A stretch of 9,150 bases of DNA from Bacteroidota bacterium (GTDB taxonomy: Bacteria > Bacteroidota > Bacteroidia > Chitinophagales > Chitinophagaceae), in assembly GCA_023436425.1 (NCBI GenBank), contig JAEZJD010000127.1, positions 1-9,150 of the forward strand, in the 5' to 3' direction. Each line of letters opens with the position of its first letter. The first letter of the stretch is position 1. The notes beneath the pieces are model-generated. The model did no database searches. It was not told where the DNA came from and worked only from the letters and a program-made list of their open reading frames with translations. Positions 5,698-9,150 of the stretch are shown piece after piece. The translations under genes and the position numbers were made by a program.

Positions 5698-7005
5698 ATG
5701 GCATCGTTTGAAGTTATTGGCGGTAAAAAGCTCAAAGGCGAAATAATACCGCAGGGAGCAAAGAATGAAGCTTTGCAAGTTATCAGTGCCGCTTTGCTTA
5801 CCAAAGACAAAGTGATCATCACCAACATTCCCGATATTCTCGACGTTAATAATCAAATAGAGTTGCTGGAGCAGATGAATGTGAAAGTGGAACGACCGGA
5901 CAGGCACACATGTATCTTTCAGGCAGATGACGTAAACCTGAATTACCTGCGTAGTTCTGATTTCAAAAAAAAGAGCGGAAGGTTGAGAGGCTCCGTAATG
6001 CTCGCCGGTCCCATGCTTGCCCGCTACAAAAAGGCATTTATCCCAAAACCAGGTGGTGATAAAATTGGAAGAAGAAGATTAGATACGCACATCATCGGTT
6101 TTGAAAATTTGGGCGCTGAATACATCTACTATCCGGAAGACGGTTTTTTCTACTTCACAACGGACGGATTAAAAGGTGCACACATTCTTTTAGACGAACC
6201 TTCTGTTACCGGAACAGCAAACATTATTATGGCAGCCGTGCTCGCAGAAGGTACGACGACGATTTACAATGCTGCTTGCGAGCCATACGTTCAGCAGCTC
6301 TGCAAAATGCTTACGGGCATGGGTGCAATGATCGGCGGAGTAGGCAGTAATTACCTCACCATTATTGGTGTGGAAAAGCTCCATGGAACGGAGCACCGCA
6401 TCCTGCCCGACATGATTGAAATCGGTTCTTTCATCGGCATGGCGGCAATGACGCAAAGTGACATTACGATAAGAGATGTCAGTCTGAAAAATTTAGGAGT
6501 CATTCCTGAAAAATTTGAGCAACTCGGAATCAAAATCAACTACAACGGCGATGACTTGCACATTCCGGAACAAGATTGTTACGAAATTCAAACCTTTCTC
6601 GATGGCGGAGTGCTCACAATTTACGATCATCCCTGGCCGGGCTTTACACCCGACTTACTGAGCATCATTTTGGTTGTGGCGGTACAGGCAAGAGGCTCAC
6701 TGCTCGTTCACCAGAAAATGTTCGAAAGCAGATTGTTCTTCGTTGACAAGTTGATTGAAATGGGAGCGCAGATTATTTTGTGCGATCCGCACCGGGCGGC
6801 CGTTATCGGGCTTGACAGAAAATCAAAGCTTCGCGGCATCAAAATGAGCTCACCCGATATACGTGCAGGTGTGGCACTGTTGATCGCCGCCCTCAGCGCC
6901 GAAGGTTTAAGTGTTATCCAAAATATTGACCAGGTGGACAGAGGCTACCAATATATCGATAAACGATTGCGGGAACTTGGCGCAGAGATAAAGCGGGTAG
7001 ATTAG
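5698..7005 (+). CDS. murA: UDP-N-acetylglucosamine 1-carboxyvinyltransferase (MurA), Asp-type active site
   Basis: MurA transfers enolpyruvate from PEP to UDP-GlcNAc, the first committed step of peptidoglycan synthesis, in the cytoplasm. The 435-residue product beginning MASFEVIGGKKLKGEI has the normal EPSP-synthase-like length. Lys22-Asn23 in PQGAKNEAL are the conserved substrate and PEP-site pair. The flexible loop reads KPGGDKIGRRRLDTH (117-131): Asp121 stands where E. coli has Cys115, so the enzyme should resist alkylation by fosfomycin, as the Mycobacterium and Chlamydia Asp-type enzymes do. HPWPGFTPD (311-319) carries the catalytic Asp319 (E. coli Asp305) and DIRAG (387-391) carries Arg389 (E. 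coli Arg397). The open frame extends upstream to a TTG at 5638, but that codon lies in a terminator stem and adds 20 residues foreign to the family, so I use the ATG at 5698. The gene overlaps the convergent GT39 gene by 4 nt. Confidence 0.96.
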   Translation: MASFEVIGGKKLKGEIIPQGAKNEALQVISAALLTKDKVIITNIPDILDVNNQIELLEQMNVKVERPDRHTCIFQADDVNLNYLRSSDFKKKSGRLRGSVMLAGPMLARYKKAFIPKPGGDKIGRRRLDTHIIGFENLGAEYIYYPEDGFFYFTTDGLKGAHILLDEPSVTGTANIIMAAVLAEGTTTIYNAACEPYVQQLCKMLTGMGAMIGGVGSNYLTIIGVEKLHGTEHRILPDMIEIGSFIGMAAMTQSDITIRDVSLKNLGVIPEKFEQLGIKINYNGDDLHIPEQDCYEIQTFLDGGVLTIYDHPWPGFTPDLLSIILVVAVQARGSLLVHQKMFESRLFFVDKLIEMGAQIILCDPHRAAVIGLDRKSKLRGIKMSSPDIRAGVALLIAALSAEGLSVIQNIDQVDRGYQYIDKRLRELGAEIKRVD

Positions 7006-8696
7006 TATACTTTGATGTTAATAGCATTCGAATTATACGAATCTGGCAAAACCGAATGCCTGAATCCAAAGACGATCTGGTAATTTCCTTTTTCTAATTC
7101 CTTCAGCGGAACCAATACTTGAAACGTTTTTTCTTGTTGTGGCAAAAGGTTGTCGGCGGCTGTAAGCGTTTTCACTACATCAGTTGTGACTAATTCGTCT
7201 GATCGTTTTACAAAGTAAATCAGCTGAACAGGTACTGCACCGTCAAAATTTAAATTTGTGTTTCGTTGATTCTTTACGATACCAATTATGGTGACAGCAT
7301 CTTCAGTCCGTTTGGCTGTCGAGATGTCAATGGAAACTCCGTTGTAATAAGAACGAAAGTCGTGAAGATCAGAAATGAAAAGTATTTCTCCAATGGCAGT
7401 TTTCAATTGCCTGCTTCCACTTGGTGGATATTTGGTTAACATCAACACATTTTTGTGCTGTAAACTGTCTTCATAGTTCCATAATTCGTACTGAGATTTT
7501 TTATGTGCTGTTTCGTAAAGCGCAACTCCCATTTCACCCGAGTAAAATTGATACAATGATGCTTCACGCAGGTTATTTGGAAAAAAAACCGGCCGGCCGG
7601 CAGCAATTGATTTAATCTGCGCAGCCCAATTTTCCCGTCCATGGTAGTAATCTTCACCAACTCGCTTGATGCCTACATCAACCAACATAACGAATCGTGC
7701 TGCAATGATGATTACCACAAATGGCAGCACCAGATATCGCATTAGTTTTTTTCTCTTTTCGTGATGGTAGAAATATGCTGCGAAATAAAGCAGCGGGAAA
7801 ACTGCAATTGAAGTCCAGTGAAAATGCACAAAAGCTTTAAAAGCCGTGAACGTGAAGAAGATGAATGTTCCAAAAATTATAAACAACAATGTTCTCTCAA
7901 AAACATCTTTTGCTCTTGCAAAAAACATTGTCATAATTAGTGCAGGACTAATCGCAACAATTTGCTGCGAGAAAAATTCGGGCAAAAACCTGAAAGAGAA
8001 AGTTTCTGTTCTTCCCTGCAAATGATAGCGCAGTGTGGGAAAGTCGTTTTGGTACTGCCACCACAAATGCGGCAGAAATAACGTGAATGAAATAGCTGCC
8101 GCTATCCAAAACCATTTGCTTCTTATTAGTTTCGGATTTGCAATTACGGTGAAAGCAACGACGAGCAGGCCATGATACTTTGAATACATCATTAGGGCAA
8201 TAGAGCAGCCGATAAAAACCGATGTTTTGAATGATGGATTCTGTAGAAATTTTCTGTAGCAAACCAGAAACAACATCATTGCGAATAGCAGCGGCCCATC
8301 GGGGAAGATGATAAAGGAAAAATAATTTAGAAGCGGCGCCGAAATCAGCAGAAGAAAAGTGGTGAAGGAATTTCTTTGCACAGCCGGCAGTAAAGAAAGA
8401 AACAACTTCACTGCTGCTGTTAAGCAAACAAGATTGAAGAAGCGAACACCCGTTTCTGCCGGAAAAATTTCTGTGCCCAGCTTCACAAGCAAAGCGATCA
8501 GCGGAGGATGATCGTAATAACCCCATTGCAAATGGGTGGTGTAAAACCAGTAATAACCTTCGTCGCTGGTCAGGTCTGTAAACGTGATCTGCAACAAGTT
8601 CAATAAGAACCAAAACAGAACAAACAGATTGCTTTTGCTAATAAACACTTCTCTGCTTATCCATCGTAGTGGTAATGTAGCTGCGGACTGTTGCAT
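7002..8696 (-). CDS. GT39/ArnT-like polyprenyl-phosphate-sugar glycosyltransferase, multi-pass membrane protein
   Basis: Family members take a sugar from a polyprenyl-phosphate carrier and transfer it to lipid or protein on the outer face of the inner membrane. In the 564-residue product, the catalytic loop after the first membrane segment (about 23-41) reads SDEGYYW (44-50), then QWGYYDHPPLIALL (57-70), the family signature with acidic pair Asp45-Glu46. FPDGPL (131-136) is the second conserved acidic spot. Hydrophobic segments continue to about residue 340 (around 86-104, 112-130, 134-146, 158-186, 196-210, 248-260, 268-285, 296-310 and 320-340). From about 345 the protein is soluble, including GRENWAAQI (353-361), and 450-564 looks beta-rich. 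The ATG at 8696 follows the upstream nitroreductase stop by 1 nt (TAA-A-ATG), so translation is probably coupled. The stop overlaps murA by 4 nt. Acceptor and sugar are unknown. Confidence 0.88.
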   Translation of the reverse strand: MQQSAATLPLRWISREVFISKSNLFVLFWFLLNLLQITFTDLTSDEGYYWFYTTHLQWGYYDHPPLIALLVKLGTEIFPAETGVRFFNLVCLTAAVKLFLSLLPAVQRNSFTTFLLLISAPLLNYFSFIIFPDGPLLFAMMLFLVCYRKFLQNPSFKTSVFIGCSIALMMYSKYHGLLVVAFTVIANPKLIRSKWFWIAAAISFTLFLPHLWWQYQNDFPTLRYHLQGRTETFSFRFLPEFFSQQIVAISPALIMTMFFARAKDVFERTLLFIIFGTFIFFTFTAFKAFVHFHWTSIAVFPLLYFAAYFYHHEKRKKLMRYLVLPFVVIIIAARFVMLVDVGIKRVGEDYYHGRENWAAQIKSIAAGRPVFFPNNLREASLYQFYSGEMGVALYETAHKKSQYELWNYEDSLQHKNVLMLTKYPPSGSRQLKTAIGEILFISDLHDFRSYYNGVSIDISTAKRTEDAVTIIGIVKNQRNTNLNFDGAVPVQLIYFVKRSDELVTTDVVKTLTAADNLLPQQEKTFQVLVPLKELEKGNYQIVFGFRHSVLPDSYNSNAINIKVY

Positions 8697-8697
8697 T

Positions 8698-9150
8698 TTA
8701 ATGATCTATCCAAACCAATTTTTCTTCGAGCGGCGTCCGTTTTCCTGCAACCGATGGCACTTCTACCTCACCAATGTAGAAGAAACCCATAAGCTTGTCG
8801 TCTTCACCCAAACCGAAAAAAGCTTTCGCCGAGGGCTTGTACGTCACACCTCCGGTGGTCCAGTAACCTCCAAAGCCATAGGCAGTTACTGAGAGGTAAA
8901 TATTTTGAACAGCGCAGGCAACTGCAGCAACTTCTTCAACCTCAGGAAATTTTTTATTCGGGTCACGCTTCATGCAAATTGCAATAACATGAGAAGCCTT
9001 CAGGGGATTGTTCAGCAAATTTTGATAGGTCGCTTCTTTGAAGTTTTCACCGGCTTCTTCCTTGTATTTACTCGCTTGAAAATCTGCAAGCTTTTGCAAA
9101 CCCGCACCTGTAAACACAACGAAATGCCACGGTTGAGTGCAGCCATGTGT
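8698..9150 (-). CDS. Nitroreductase-family flavoprotein, N-terminus cut by window edge
   Basis: Nitroreductase-family proteins bind FMN and use NAD(P)H to reduce nitro compounds, quinones or related substrates, usually as cytoplasmic homodimers. The visible 150 residues are the C-terminal part of a protein expected to be about 185-200 long. They begin THGCTQPWHFVVF, the conserved strand that follows the first FMN-binding segment. EEVAAVACAVQN (72-83) is the core helix, YGFGGYWTTGG (91-101) the FMN-contacting loop, and GFFYIGEVEVP (122-132) the terminal strand. The layout resembles E. coli YdjA rather than NfsA or NfsB. A GTG at 9117 is not the start, because family similarity continues through it to the edge. 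It is the upstream gene of a two-gene unit with the GT39 gene. The physiological substrate is unknown and no functional link to the glycosyltransferase is apparent. Confidence 0.9.
   Translation of the reverse strand, partial: THGCTQPWHFVVFTGAGLQKLADFQASKYKEEAGENFKEATYQNLLNNPLKASHVIAICMKRDPNKKFPEVEEVAAVACAVQNIYLSVTAYGFGGYWTTGGVTYKPSAKAFFGLGEDDKLMGFFYIGEVEVPSVAGKRTPLEEKLVWIDH

Noticed and set aside
5965..5972. Run of eight A residues in murA as a programmed frameshift site
   Set aside because: The frame is open and in register on both sides, encoding a Lys-rich stretch; no alternative product is apparent.
7034..7050. ATTCG-N7-CGAAT hairpin near the murA/GT39 junction as a terminator
   Set aside because: Only five base pairs with no U-tract on either strand, and it lies inside the GT39 coding sequence.
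7948..8613. A 221-codon minus-strand open frame
   Set aside because: It lies in another frame of the GT39-like gene, whose membrane segments and family motifs are unmistakable. The alternative product has no recognisable domain.

Overview
The window looks like chromosome from a member of the Bacteroidota, probably near the Chitinophagaceae. The evidence is a DUF4290 gene next to murA, promoter elements of the Bacteroidota form (TTG, spacer, TAnnTTTG), a near-absence of Shine-Dalgarno sequences, and U-tract hairpin terminators. It is mostly a housekeeping region. I see no phage, insertion sequence, CRISPR array, tRNA or rRNA.

Layout. Positions 1-1249 (minus) hold the first two thirds of a fused gamma-alpha 2-oxoacid:ferredoxin oxidoreductase subunit, probably KorA. 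A terminator at 1365-1403 separates it from apaG (1444-1830, minus). A short divergent spacer leads to isocitrate dehydrogenase (1960-3411, plus) of the Thermus/Rickettsia type, with a C-terminal extra domain. A GT4-like glycosyltransferase with a degenerate active site (3419-4534, minus) converges on it with a 7-nt gap. A 398-bp non-coding stretch (4535-4932) carries two divergent promoters and, between them, a hairpin-rich segment ending in a strong terminator, which may be a small RNA. DUF4290 (4933-5610) and murA (5698-7005) follow on the plus strand with a terminator hairpin between them. A membrane GT39/ArnT-like glycosyltransferase (7002-8696, minus) overlaps the end of murA by 4 nt. 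It lies 1 nt downstream of a nitroreductase-family gene (8698-9150, minus) that runs off the right edge.

How the genes fit together. Isocitrate dehydrogenase makes 2-oxoglutarate, and the KorA-type enzyme would oxidise it to succinyl-CoA, so the left third joins two consecutive TCA-cycle steps. MurA catalyses the first committed step of peptidoglycan synthesis. The two glycosyltransferases suggest envelope glycan work but are not in an obvious pathway cluster.

Most notable points: MurA has Asp in place of the catalytic Cys, which predicts fosfomycin insensitivity. Isocitrate dehydrogenase has NAD-type residues where its Thermus relative has NADP-type ones. Two divergent genes have TAnnTTTG exactly 5 nt before the ATG, which predicts near-leaderless mRNAs. 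An unassigned structured transcript candidate lies between them. I did not find a convincing new multi-gene system.
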